Assembly: GCA_037043235.1 (NCBI GenBank)
Contig: JAWRVZ010000056.1
Location: 2,121,501 to 2,185,500, forward strand
Direction: 5' to 3'
Source of the DNA: Rhodeus uyekii
Lineage: Eukaryota > Chordata > Actinopteri > Cypriniformes > Acheilognathidae
DNA: 64,000 nucleotides
Part shown: one piece after another, positions 1 through 13,400 of the stretch
Layout: every line of letters begins with the position of its first letter
How positions within the stretch are numbered: position 1 is the stretch's first letter
The notes under the pieces: generated by a model
The model's database searches: none
Seen by the model: the letters and a program-made list of their open reading frames with translations, nothing else
Told to the model about the DNA's origin: nothing
Position numbers and translations under genes: made by a program

Positions 1-517
1 GAATGGCCTGGATGCTCTCGGGGAGGAACCGAGCAGACATGGCCACTGAGTCCCAAATGACTCCCAAGAAAGTGGTTCTCTGAGTGAGAGAAAGTACACT
101 CTTCTTGGTGTTCCGCCGTAAGCATCGACGAGAACCAGGAGTTCTTCCGCATGCTCAGGGTGCGTGGGCATCGCCCCGTGACCTTGATCGCGAAGCGGGT
201 TACCCCTCAGGGAGAACCCCTGGTCTTTAGCCACCACCATGAGTGGCTGGCCCAGCTTAATGCTCCTCACGGCTAGACGAACGGCCTTAATGCGCTCGGG
301 GGAGAGCCGAGCAGACACGGCCACTGAGTCCCAAATGACCCCCCAAGAAAGTGGTTCTCCGAGTAGGAGAAAGTACACTCTTCTTGGTGTTCAGCCGTAA
401 GCATCGTGAGACGAGAACCAAGAGTTCTTCCGCATGCTCAGGGTGCGTGGGCATCGCCCCGTGACCTTGATTGCGAAGCGGGTACCCCTCAGGGAGAACC
501 CCTGGTCTTAGTCTTAA
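1..517 (-). repeat. Tandem duplication (period about 278 bp) in the DIRS RT region
   Basis: Positions 1-226 and 279-517 are about 90% alike. Each begins with a ga[a/c]tggcc..gctcggggg block and ends with agggagaacccctggtctt. In the better preserved DIRS copy (21400-21740) the two sub-blocks occur once and in the order X-Y; here the order is Y-X-Y-X, so a head-to-tail duplication arose in this copy. Confidence 0.8.
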
Positions 518-1256
518 CCCCAGCTCCTCTGTGTGCGGGCACAACACCTCGATGTTGTGCTGCTAACTGCGGCGACTTGGCCAGGGTAAGCCAAGTTGTC
601 GACATAGTTCAGGACACGATAGTACCTTGCAAGTACAGAGGAGCTTAGAGCAGCCGGACCAAACACGGAAGCACTGATACCGGTACGCCTTCCCCCCTGA
701 AGGCGAAACACAGGAACTTCCTATTGTGGAAGGATGGGAATGAGGGATTTACATGTCTCTGATGTCGATCGTGCCGGTCCCGTTATAGGACCGAATCTGT
801 ACTACGATCCGCCTGAGCGTCGCATCTCTTCGCATCAATTTAAGAGACAAAAATCCAGAACGAGCCGCAACCTTCCATCCTCCCTTCGGAACTATGAAGT
901 AACAGCTGAAAAGCCTGGACTTGCTGTTCACGAGGGGTTCATACCCGATGGCCCCTTTCGCCAGCAGAGTGTCCACTTCTTGCTCCATGACCAGAGCCTG
1001 CTGAGGGCCTACCACTGCCCGAGAACCGGGGTGGTGAAACCCCAAGATAATGGCGTACCCAAAGGTTACCGCGTGCAGGACCCACTGAGAGATACCGGGT
1101 AGTCGTAACCACGCAGCCCGTGAATTCTACTAAGGGAACCGGCCTCTGCGGACCGGTCTCTGGTACTACGAACATATCCACCACTGAGCCGGGGCTGATA
1201 CCGGAAACCCGGGTGGATTGCTCTAGGACCCTCCTTAGAGGGGGTGGTTTTCCCAT
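1..1256 (-). pseudogene. DIRS reverse transcriptase / RNase H remnant
   Basis: The best fragment (1045-749) contains ALVMEQEVDTLLAKGAIGY followed by a degraded fingers region ending in TIDIRD, the counterpart of the TIDLKDAY motif A in the copy at 22270. Around 520-640 the YIDD-region counterpart reads VLNYVDNLAYPGQ, so the catalytic aspartate pair is damaged. Upstream of the fragment the ORF carries GPQQALV, which shows Gln at the position that is a stop codon in the 19-24 kb copy. It is non-functional because of frame breaks and motif loss. Confidence 0.8.
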
Positions 1257-1324
1257 GGCGGGCTGACTCTAGAGCTGCTCCTGGGAGACACCACCTTGTT
1301 GCGGCTTGTAATCAGGGCCGCTTA

Positions 1325-2810
1325 GTCTAAGCCTGCTTGGCGTTCAGGATAACCCTCAGATCACTACTTCTACCAGCGGCATGAACTTGAACTTGTGGGC
1401 CCGACCCCCCCGGGGATTACCGGAGGAAGATGGGTGGCGACACTTTGTTTCTGAGCGGCCCTGTGCGAGGAGCTTTGAGACCGTGCTTGACTGGCGGTCT
1501 CACTTGGAGGCGGCGGGGAAGAAATTCGCTAAACGCCACCTGCTGTCGAGCAGCCTCCTGAACTCGTCGACGACGCTTTTCACGGCATCGCCGAACAAGC
1601 CCGAAGGGGACAGAGGAACGTCCAGCAAAACAAATTTGTCCTATCTTTCATAGCTGACAAATTGAGCCAAAAGTTGTCTCTCCGTAGCCACCAGAGCTGC
1701 CATGGAGCGGCCGACAGAGTAGGCCATCTCCCTAGTGGCCCGAAGAGACAGATCCACGGTCCGGCGCAGCTCTGCCACTGCCTCCGGACCGATACCGCCG
1801 CCCTCGTTGAGGTCCCCAAGCAACTCCGCCTGATATGCCTGCAGCAGTGTCGTGCCATGCAGACACGCTGCGGCATGACTCGATGCTGAGTATGCTTTCC
1901 CCACCAAAGACGATGTGACGCGCATCGGCTTGGAGGGGAGCGCCAGAGCTTTAATGGAGGACGCAGACTGAGGGACGAGGTAACTCGCCCTCATCCACTT
2001 TCCTCAACCCTCCATATCAATGATCTTGAGCCCCTACTAGATTATTATACATCGTAATATTACGTGTATAAATTTTCTCAGAGGCTGGCCTTCCCCAAAA
2101 TCTAGATACCTCGGCATGTAAATCAGGTATGAAAGGCATTGCTCGGCGCGGGGAAATGACGCGAGTCAGAAGATAACGCTCGTCTAACATACTTAGGACG
2201 AGTGCTTCTGGTCTCTGCTGGCCAATCAAGCCCCAGACGTGAGACCGCTCGCGCCACAACCTCAACAAGCTCCTCAAACGCCGGCGAGGAGAGTGGCGAA
2301 TCCTCCTCGACCGGGTCAACGCTAGCAAAATCGATCTCACTCTCTGAACTTGATAGAGCTAGTGTTGGAGTCACAGCACGGGCATCTCACTCAGAGTGCT
2401 CGTGACTGGGACCCGCTTGATCTCGTGAAGGCTGAGGTAAGGACGGACCCACCCCAGCAGCCTCAGCGAGATCCATTTGTGATCCCCAGGACCGAGAGCG
2501 CCACAAAGCCTCGGCTACTGCAGGTCCCGAATCGCGGGGAACACTAGCCTGGGCGGCCTCGTTACAGACCGCCAGGCGGGAGCGGAGATCATGCAATGAA
2601 AAAGTTCATCCCACCGGGGCTCCGAACCCCGGTCTCCTGCATGATAGGTAAACACACTATCCACTGTACCACAGTGAGCATGCAGATAGAACCTCTCGCA
2701 GTCTTTACAACCGGCATTCTCAAGTGCCGACCGTGCTCCACTCCCAAACAGATTACACACATAACATGTGTATCCCTGCCCGTTATGAAACGTGGGCAAG
2801 GATAACACAC
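1325..2810 (-). pseudogene. DIRS gag remnant
   Basis: Fragments in several frames match the intact gag at 22614-24092. There is an N-terminal cysteine/histidine motif (CPRF, VMCVICLGVEHG), a middle part with RSWGSQMDLAEA and LHAEVSRFWGRPA, and a later part with LPSKPMRVTSSLVGKAYSASSHAAACLHGT and LLQAYQAELLGDLNEGGGIGPEAVAELRR. Frameshifts and stops split it into at least four pieces. A tRNA-like sequence of about 85 bp interrupts it near 2600-2684. It cannot encode a full Gag. Confidence 0.85.
2607..2679 (-). tRNA. tRNA-like sequence, Met(CAU)-like pseudogene
   Basis: The minus strand shows an A-box-like stretch (TGGTACAGTGGATAG), an anticodon-arm-like segment with loop ATCATGC (anticodon CAT in the right place), and a strong T arm (CGGGG, TTCGGAG, CCCCG). 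The acceptor stem pairs only partly (CTCAC with GTGGG). The hexamer catgca occurs on both sides (2590-2595 and 2679-2684), as expected for a retroposed insertion. It lies inside the decayed gag and the acceptor pairing is poor, so a pseudogene or SINE-like piece is more likely than a working tRNA gene. Confidence 0.5.
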
Positions 2811-3357
2811 GGTGTGAACCTCTGTTCATTCGCCACATTTTCACACTCATTCTGATGATTTTTAGCTATCTCAACTCAAAATCACTCTCACACAGACACA
2901 GCACGCTGAAGGCATTCAGAGCTGAGGCGCCCGGGTTTCGGACGCGCTCTTATGCTCTAGCTCATGACGTCACCGGCAGTCGCCGGCAGTGACGCATTCA
3001 CACGCGTTCGTTTCTCATTGGTTGCACAGATCTTCACGTGACTCACGCAAGGCTATTTCCCCTAGCGCTAGACGCAGCTCGAGTTCCCTGAAAGGGAACT
3101 ACATGAACCCACATAACAAGTTTCAGACCTTTCAATATAAATGTTTTCTCTACTTAGTGACTCGTAAAGACAGTCTCTGCAGCCATATAATGTAACTTCT
3201 GTTGTTGTGCATGGTCAGGGACTATTTTTTCCAGTGGAAGGAAGTGATTTTACTTCATGAAAGTTGCATTGATACACATTTTTTGGCTTTAGTATTTGTA
3301 TTGTATGGTAACCATTTTATAACAAAATAATATACGTGAAGCTATTGCTGTATTATA

Positions 3358-3433
3358 AATAAGCCACGCTGAAGGGGTTGCAGGCACTCTACTCTGAGTC
3401 GTGCCTAACAACGCCCTTCAGCCGTGACTTATT
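3358..3433. repeat. Near-perfect 76-nt inverted repeat (hairpin)
   Basis: The arms aataag(c)cacg-ctgaaggg and cccttcagccgtgacttatt pair. The pairing continues inward through GTTG/CAAC and AGGCAC/GTGCCT, leaving a loop of about 13 nt. The hairpin sits alone in the roughly 490-bp spacer between two DIRS elements (3100-3590), in which I see nothing else. It looks like a short mobile palindrome or a pre-miRNA-like hairpin. Confidence 0.75.
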
Positions 3434-3590
3434 CACAATGTAGAAAAGCCTCTTGCACGTATTGACTACATAGTCAATGATATAGTCAATGGTTGAGTAA
3501 CATAAAAAAAATTGAAATATTTTAATATGCAAAACTGCACAGTATTAAATTAAAATTAGACCTCTATAATGAATACACCACTGTAATGTA

Positions 3591-3744
3591 GTTCCCTTTC
3601 AAGGGAACTCGAGCTGCGTCATCGCTATGGGAACGCCCCCGCGTCATCAACTCTTGAAGCACAATAGAAAACACCTGTGAGAATGACGCGGATGACGTCA
3701 TGAGCCAGGAAACAAAAGGCAAGCCGAAACCGGCACCGACAGCT
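3591..3744 (+). repeat. Left ITR of the DIRS element
   Basis: Begins GTTCCCTTTCAAGGGAAC, then tcgagctgcgtcatcgctat, and ends at the gacagct shared with the right ITR. It matches the reverse complement of 7977-8106 over about 130 bp almost exactly; only the outermost end differs, as in DIRS1. Confidence 0.9.
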
Positions 3745-3829
3745 TTTTCGTCTTCAACAAGCACTAGGAAGCTCTGTGTAGGATGTCTCGGCGAGAGTTT
3801 TTCAGTATGGCAGAAAGATTTTACGCTGC

Positions 3830-4153
3830 GTGTTTCCCTGCTCTCATTTTATTTCTGGCGGGGATATGCACACTTTACGAGTGTCATGCAGGGGGGTAGA
3901 GCATGCACTGGCAGCGCTCAAGGGCGTTGCTTGTGCGGATTGTGAGCGGTTTTCACCGCTGACTCTCTGCTCTCGCCTAGCAACCTTCGGGGAGGCTGCT
4001 AGAGCGCGTGGTCCTCGTGGCATGGGTCCCGCTGCCGCTGAGGCGTTGCGGCGGTCCCGGTCACGGGTATCACATATGTTCTACGGATATACCCCCCTTC
4101 CCCCGTGCTGCCGGAGCTCGTCCGAGGATGAGCCCCGTAGACTCGGGGGATGA
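3830..4153 (+). pseudogene. DIRS gag N-terminal remnant
   Basis: The frame contains ISGGDMHTLRVSCRGVEHALAAL, then ACADC and RGPRGMGPAAAEALRRSRS. It lines up with the N-terminal zinc-binding-like and PAAAEALRRSRSWGSQ part of the intact gag at 22614-24092. One motif cysteine is lost (LRVSCRG against LCVMCLG). Homology stops after about 100 residues, so this is a truncated relic. Confidence 0.75.
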
Positions 4154-4474
4154 AAACTCTCTACTGCGGCAGTCCAGTTTCGAGGAGCTGGGTATTGTCG
4201 GTATTAGAAAAAAAGAAGGAAAGCGCTGTGTGTCTCCATGCCCGTGTACCCACGCAAGCAGGAGGCACACAGTCTTTCATCGTATCGTGCTTAGTCAGTG
4301 TTTAATTCACTGGCTGCACTACATCTCGCAGTCAGCGCTCGGGGGCGCTGGCGGCGGGTATTGTGAGCACAGTTCCGATCTCGCTGCTGCTGAGGCTCAG
4401 TGACGATCATTGATACTGGGTTCATGAGGAAGCATGTCTTGTCGGATTATTCCGACTTAGATTAAAATAATTTT

Positions 4475-4537
4475 CTAGCGCACACTGCGTATACCTTTCA
4501 CGCGGGAGACCCGGGTTCGAAACCCACTCTGTTGCAC
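4475..4537 (+). tRNA. tRNA-like fragment in the DIRS interior
   Basis: Contains a T-arm-like CCCGGGTTCGAAACCC and an anticodon-arm-like TATACC-TTTCACGC-GGGAGA, resembling the corresponding part of the tRNA-like sequence at 2607-2679. The D arm is shortened and no acceptor stem is convincing, so it is at most a fragment. Confidence 0.35.
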
Positions 4538-4683
4538 TTTTCCAGCTTTGAGGAGCTGTATTTTGTGTTAGCGTCTGACTGAGAGAGCAAAACGAAGATG
4601 TGTATGGTTTTGCTGTTCGCGTGCCCCGAGTCTAGTTTAAAAGAAAAGGGATGTCACGTTTGGATGAGAAAAGTGCGCAGATA

Positions 4684-5946
4684 TGGCAAACTTACTAACT
4701 GCACCTTCACTAATCTTGGGCACTGCGCCTCCAAGATATCCATATTCTGAACCTCATCATGGCTCAGTCATGGCAGTTCGGCATCGAGGTGTCGTTCTCG
4801 CTTACTGGAAGGTGCGGGGGAGGGCTAATCTTACATGGCTGCTCGAGGGCGTCGACTGTGTAGGTTGCCATTCCTGTCTGACAGTCTTCGAGGAGATTGT
4901 TCAGACTCGCGGTTTAGGTCCTGCTGCAGCTGAGGCTTAGTGGCGATCGCTATCGCGGAGACTTCTCAAGTTCCGGAAGCACGCCCTGTGCGGTTCTTCC
5001 GACTTGAATAACTACGACCCAGCTCTGAGGAGTTGGGCATTGTATTCTCAAAAGTGCCAGACTTCTCTCAGCCTGCCCACGCAGTATGGTAGAGAGGTGT
5101 GTGTGGTCAGCACGGTTGGTTCAGTTTTCCGCACTGCCTTCCAAGGGGAAAGGAAGTAAATGCCTTATCGGTTCTGAGGAACAGACAGTGTCGTGGTGAC
5201 GCTTTCATTTGGGTGTGTAGGCCCTCCGGGGGGGGGGGGGGGGGGGGCCACCTCCCTAGGCGTCTTTTAGAGATTGATTAGTGCTGGCAATGATACCAAT
5301 TCCGTGCGCCTCAACACCATCTGTTTCCTAGAAAGGAACTGACAGCAAAAGTATGTGACGTTTTGCGTATAAACTGGGTGAAAATATGCTCCTTCGCCAT
5401 GGCTGTAGCCTTCTTTGGCCCGTGGTGTCACAGGTGGAGCAGGTTCTGTTGCAATCGTTGTCACCCGGGAGGTCCCGGGCGATGGTTGCCATACCGCCCT
5501 TTCAGTGAAAGGTCTATAGAGTTTTGGCTCCCTTGAGGGGAGAGCCACCGCAATCTTGGGGAAAAAAAAAAAAAAAAAAGAGGGGAAAAAAATAATAATC
5601 AAACGAATAATAAGCTTCCTGGGCACTTTTTATATACTCCCTCATTTGCGGCCATTCCCTCTCTTTCGATGAGAGATTTTTGTGGCCGGAGACCGGCACG
5701 GATGGCAAACTTACCAACTGCACCTTCGCTAATGCTTGGGCACTGTGCCTGCAGATATCCATGTTCTGAGCCTCATCTACGGTGGCTCAGTCATGGCAGT
5801 TAGCAGTTCGGCATCGAGGTGTTGTTCTCGCTCACTGGAAGGTGCGGGGCAGGGCTAATCTTACGTGGTCTGCGCTCAAGGGCATTGTCTGTGTAGGTTG
5901 CCAATCCTGTCTGACAGTCATCGAGGAGACTGTTCAGGCTCACGAA
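4684..5946 (+). repeat. Direct repeat inside the DIRS element (4684-4936 and 5702-5946)
   Basis: Two copies of about 250 bp both run from atggcaaacttac through gttcggcatcgaggtg and ggaaggtgcgggg to a TTCAG.CTC end. Their match is roughly 85-90% by eye. The 765 bp between them holds gag-like scraps, the G tract and the A tract. Confidence 0.8.
5229..5248 (+). repeat. Homopolymer tracts in the DIRS interior (G20; also A runs near 5560 and 6222)
   Basis: An uninterrupted G run after gccctcc, an A run of about 19 at 5561-5579 and another of about 13 at 6221-6233. They suggest slippage-prone, possibly poorly assembled stretches. Confidence 0.8.
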
Positions 5947-6236
5947 AGAGGAATAAAGACGGTATGACTGCCAGCTCCCCTGAGGGGGAACCACCGTTTA
6001 GTGCCGCATAGTGAGGTTGGGAGTTTGCTGTTTACCATGGCCGAAGCCTTCGGCCCCGTGGCATTAACAGTGTGAGCCCGGGCGTTTAGCAGTCTCATTC
6101 AGTCGCCTGCGGGCGCTTTGATTTTCCCCTATGGCTACCTCCTTTTTCGGTGTAGGGCATATGCACGCTGTGTGTTCTCCAGTTCCCCTGCGGGGGGGAC
6201 ACACCGTTTCTTCCCTGTAAAAAAAAAAAAAAGAAG

Positions 6237-7262
6237 CTGTCCTGCCACGGCTGAAGCCTTTGGCCCCGTGGCATCAGCAACCGAGCTTGGGCGGTCAGTC
6301 GCCCTTCTTCAAGCTCTGCTCCCTGTATGCGGTCCTGGTGGCCAGCATGTTTTGACGCATTTCTAGGGTGCTTTGGATCCCTCCGGGGAACCATCTCCCT
6401 AGGCGTCTCCAGGGTCGGGTCGCGCCTTTTTTCCCCATTGCTGGGTATACTCGCCTTCTGAGGAAGGTTCTACGCGTCACTGGGTTGTGGTCTGTCTCCT
6501 CGGGAGCCACTTCCCGGTGCGTAGTAGTAGCTCCAGCCGTGCTCTGGCCTAGGCTTCGCGGTTGTTGTAGCTCGATGCGTGATGGACCCCTTAGGCAGGT
6601 GCCTTAAACCAGACCGTTTCAGGAGTCCCTTTGAAACAGGGTTGCGACTCTAGAACGTACGGATCTGGTACCGGGCAGCACTGTAGTGCTTATGTCCCCG
6701 TTGGGTTTCGGTTCACCTTGCCTACGCCTCGTGCCTTCGGATCTTGGCGGTTTCACAGGTTTATGGTTAACTCCTACGCATGGTGTGAGCTCCCAGCTTC
6801 CCTGAGGGGGGGAGCCACGATTGTGCCGCGTAGTAAGTTCCTGGGAGTACGCTGTCCTACCACGACCGAAGCTTTGGCCCCGTGGCATCAGCAGTTGAGC
6901 TTGGGCGGTCAGCCGCCTTTCTCCAAGCTCTCCTCCCGGCATATGGTCCTGATAACCAGCGAGTTGTGACTCGTGTTCCCTGTTGCTGGGCGTACCTACC
7001 TTCTGAGGAAGGTTCTACGCGTCACTGGGTTGTGGTCGGGCTGCTACTAGGAGCCACTTCCCGATGCGTAGTAGTAGCTCCAGCCGTGCTCTGGCCTAGG
7101 CCTGATGGTTGTTGTAGCCCGGTATATGATGGACCTCCTTGGCGATAAGGTGACCCCTGGGCAAGTGCCACAAACCAGACCATTTCGAGGAGTGCCTCAA
7201 GTCAGGTTTAACTCTCACTACTTGCGGATCTGGCCGGGCAGCACAACGGTGCTTAAGTCCCC
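6237..7262 (+). repeat. Second direct repeat inside the DIRS element (6237-6690 and 6859-7262)
   Basis: Each copy has the same succession of blocks: tgtcct(g/a)ccacg, ggccccgtggcatcagca, agcttgggcggtcag, ttctgaggaaggttctacgc, gtagtagtagctccagccgt, and (c/t)gggcagcac. Scattered indels separate them. Neither has a long convincing frame. Confidence 0.8.
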
Positions 7263-7822
7263 ATATGTATTCCGGGATCACCTCGCCTACGCCTTGTTAC
7301 CTTCGGGTTTTAGGCGGTCTTGTGGTTGGGTGACTGCTCCTCGGCTGGCGCTGCGATGCGCATTTTGTCGGTGGCCCTCTCTGAGGGCCGCCACCTTGGG
7401 CGTCTTGGGGTCATTTTGTGGTTGACACTCCCCAGGTTCGCTACTGGGCCGAGAGCCGCTACCGCAGCCGCGGAGTTCCGGTTCACAACTGAGGTCGTGA
7501 GTCCGGTCTCCTCACTGAGGGGGTCTCCCGCAGGTTTTAAGGTTACTCTCCCTGGCTGAGGCTAGGAGAGCGCAAGGGCCGCTTTGCGGTTCCTCCTCCT
7601 GCGGGGGTTTTTCCCTCTCGTCATGGGTCAGGAGGTCTGCAGCCCAGTGGGAGCATTGGGTATGGCTCTCCCGGGCTGAGGCCCGACGAGCCATGCAGAT
7701 CACTCAGTAGGCAGGTTCTAGCTGAGGCTATCTGGCCGTGGGAGACTGGTCTTCCTGAGGGTACCAGAACATCTCCACTAGAGCACTTGGGGCATGCTTT
7801 CCGCTAGGGTGGCGTTGGTATA

Positions 7823-7926
7823 GCGTTCCCATAGCGATGACGCAGCTCGAGTTCCCTTGAAAGGGAACGTCTCAGGTTACGTATGTAACCATAGTTCCCT
7901 GAGAGGGAACGAGACGCTGCGTCATC
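7823..7926 (+). repeat. Internal complementary region (ICR) of the DIRS element
   Basis: Contains the complement of the left outer end (gcgttcccatagcgatgacg ... cttgaaagggaac) fused to the complement of the right outer end (gtctcaggttacgtatgtaa ... gagacgctgcgtcat). Such an end-to-end junction templates complete termini during DIRS replication. Confidence 0.88.
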
Positions 7927-7976
7927 AGCTTTAGCCCTAGCTCTCCCGCATGCCGCGCTTGTTTCAGACGTTCGCA

Positions 7977-8158
7977 AGCTGTCGGTGCCGGTTTCGGCTT
8001 GCCTTTTGTTTCCTGGCTCATGACGTCATCCGCGTCATTCTCACAGGTGTTTTCTATTGTGCTTCAAGAGTTGATGACGCGGGGGCGTTCCCATAGCGAT
8101 GACGCAGCGTCTCGTTCCCTCTCAGGGAACTATGGTTACATACGTAACCTGAGACGTT
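7977..8158 (+). repeat. Right ITR of the DIRS element
   Basis: Inverted copy of 3591-3744 followed by a unique outer end (ctcgttccctctcagggaac ... acctgagacGTT). The last three bases, GTT, equal the left border. Confidence 0.9.
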
Positions 8159-11680
<3,522 letters not shown>

Positions 11681-12064
11681 CCCTCTCACAGGAGCGGGCC
11701 CAGTAACCAGTGCCTGTGCAGTCACAGATAAAGCGATTCCATCCTTCTTTGCACACGCCTTTGTTCTTGCACGGATAGCTGTCGCACTGCTTGACTGGCA
11801 TCTTGTTGCAGGAAGGTTTGATGCCTGCTCCATTCTGGGCCTCCGCAATTTGTCTGATGTCCTTACTGCGACCGTCAATGAAAAGGTCCCGAATGCATCC
11901 CACATAGCCGTAGTTTAGCATGGCGGTCCATAGTTCGGTGGGAAGGATCAGACCAGCTCGGTTATCAGGGAGACCACCTAGGTACATGTCCCCCTCCAGG
12001 TCCAGGATCTCATTTTCTCCACTGGCGGTGAACGGAGTGCGACGGCTGTTAACAGATATGGTGC
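11681..12064 (-). CDS. nrxn3: nrxn3 exon: end of LNS3 and the second EGF-like domain
   Basis: A 384-nt exon begins with the last two bases of the split Gly codon, then TISVNSRRTPFTASGENEI. It completes LNS3 (DMYLGGLPDNRAGLILP, NYGYVGCIRDLFIDGRS, KPSC) and encodes the EGF-like domain with six cysteines in order (KQCDSYPC, GVC, FICDC, SC). It leaves in phase 1 at CER plus one base, before the donor gtgagt. The acceptor is attcccag. Wording such as ILPTELWTAMLNYGY and KQCDSYPCKN points to neurexin-3. One oddity: the usual EGF pattern Y-x-G-x-x-C reads YWARSC here, with Ala for the conserved Gly. The next downstream exon (start of LNS4) is outside the window. Confidence 0.95.
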
Positions 12065-12319
12065 CTGGGAATAATCAAAAAGAGACAAAGATTGTATGAG
12101 CAATCGTTCAAAAATAAAATACATTCACAGTTATTGTTAGTGGTCCAAAAACATTTATCATTTTAGGTGTGTGTTTAACATGTAAAATGTCCCTAAAAGG
12201 ATTTTAATCTGACAAAACTCAAACTGCAATCTTTGCTAATGGAAATGTAATAAAATAAGATTAAAAAAGAAATATTAGGTCAAAAACTTATTATAACTTA
12301 TTAAAACTTACTATTGTAG

Positions 12320-13400
12320 TTAAAGGGTGTTCACCCAAAAATAAAAACCTGTCATCCTTTACTCACCATCTTTTTGTGTTACACAGCACATCTGAGCTTT
12401 CAAAAGAACCAATGAGGTTCGTTCTCATGTGTTACGCAGAACATTTGAGCTTCTGCAAGAACCAATGAGGTTCATTCTCATGTGTTACTCAGAACGTTTG
12501 CGCTTCTGCAAGAACCAATGAGGTTCATTCTCATGTGTTACTCAGAACGTTTGCGCTTCTGCAAGAACCAATGAGGTTCATTCTCATGTGTTACTCAGAA
12601 CGTTTGCGCTTCTGCAAGAACCAATGAGGTTCATTCTCATGTGTTACTCAGAACGTTTGAGCTTCTACAAGAACCAATGAGGTTCATTCTCATGTGTTAC
12701 TCAGAACGTTTGCGCTTCTGCAAGAACCAATGAGGTTCATTCTCATGTGTTACTCAGAACGTTTGAGCTTCTACAAGAACCAATGAGGTTCATTCTCATG
12801 TGTTACTCAGAACGTTTGAGCTTCTACAAGAACCAATGAGGTTCATTCTCATGTGTTACTCAGAACGTTTGAGCTTCTGCAAGAACCAATTAGGTTCATT
12901 CTCATGTGTTACTCAGAACATTTGAGCTTCTACAAGAACCAATGAGGTTCATTGTCATGTGTTACTCAGAACGTTTGAGCTTCTGCAAGAACCAATGAGG
13001 TTCATTCTCATGTGTTACTCAGAACGTTTGAGCTTCTGCAAGAACCAATGAGGTTCATTCTTATGTGTTACGCAGAACATTTGAGCTTCTACAAGAACCA
13101 ATGAGGTTCATTGTCATGTGTTACTCAGAACGTTTGAGCTTCTACAAGGGACCACTGATATAAAGCAATCATAGTCAGTAGCAGTCTCTTCATAAAATTT
13201 GTACTAAAACACTCAATTCACATTAGTGAAAAAGGGGTAGTTGCGTGAACTGTCAATGGAGGGACTGGTATATCTCCAATTTCATTTAAAATATATAATA
13301 TATATAAAATATTCTGAAGATGAACAAAAGTCTTACAGGTTTGGAATGACATGAGGTTAAGTTTTTTTTTTCTTCACTTTTGGGTGAACTAACCCTTTAA
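12320..13400. mobile_element. TTAA-flanked MITE carrying a minisatellite
   Basis: The ends are inverted: taaagggtgttcacccaaaa at the left, gggtgaactaaccctttaa at the right. Each includes a TTAA (12320-12323, 13397-13400) that could be the target duplication. Just inside are cctgtcatcctttactcacc and acaggtttggaatgacatga, typical of a common cyprinid non-autonomous DNA transposon. The middle is taken over by the 53-bp tandem array. Confidence 0.75.
12375..13150. repeat. 53-bp minisatellite, about 14.6 copies
   Basis: The unit starts tgtgttactcagaacgtttg, continues (c/a)gcttctgcaagaaccaatg and ends aggttcattctca. Copies differ at a few recurring sites (cgcttctgc/agcttctac, cattctcatg/cattgtcatg), giving interspersed variant types. 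The outer copies (cacagcacatctgagctttc) are the most diverged. Confidence 0.93.

Larger units (their letters stand above)
1..3099 (-). mobile_element. Decayed DIRS-type retrotransposon, truncated by window start
   Basis: The element reads right to left. Its left end is at 3097-3099, where AAC borders the fold ctgaaaggga, the same end structure as the two other DIRS copies in this window. An inverted-repeat-like leader (about 2920-3099) is followed by gag remnants (2810 to about 1325) and reverse-transcriptase remnants (1256 to 1). Compared with the copy at 19154-24384, the frames are broken many times, and a segment near the window start is tandemly duplicated. The recombinase part and the other end lie beyond the window. 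It belongs to a related but distinct subfamily, since the leader sequences differ. Confidence 0.85.
3591..8158 (+). mobile_element. Non-autonomous DIRS-type element with ITRs and ICR
   Basis: Both borders carry the trinucleotide GTT (3591-3593 and 8156-8158). Inverted terminal repeats of about 150 bp face each other (3591-3744 and 7977-8158). Next to the right one is an internal complementary region (7823-7926) that joins copies of both outer ends, the hallmark of DIRS1-like elements, which integrate circular intermediates by a tyrosine recombinase. The interior holds only an N-terminal gag remnant; no reverse transcriptase or recombinase was recognised. The rest consists of duplicated GC-rich non-coding blocks and homopolymers. 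It probably depended on enzymes from relatives. Confidence 0.88.

Noticed and set aside
2607..2679. Functional tRNA-Met gene
   Set aside because: The acceptor stem pairs poorly and the sequence sits inside a decayed retroelement with flanking duplications; kept only as a tRNA-like pseudogene.
5267..5762. Minus-strand frames with Phe-rich stretches
   Set aside because: They read through the A run near 5561; no homology or structure supports a gene.
12375..13150. Regularly spaced repeats that look array-like (CRISPR-type)
   Set aside because: The 53-bp units are contiguous with no unique spacers, and the DNA is clearly eukaryotic; it is a minisatellite.
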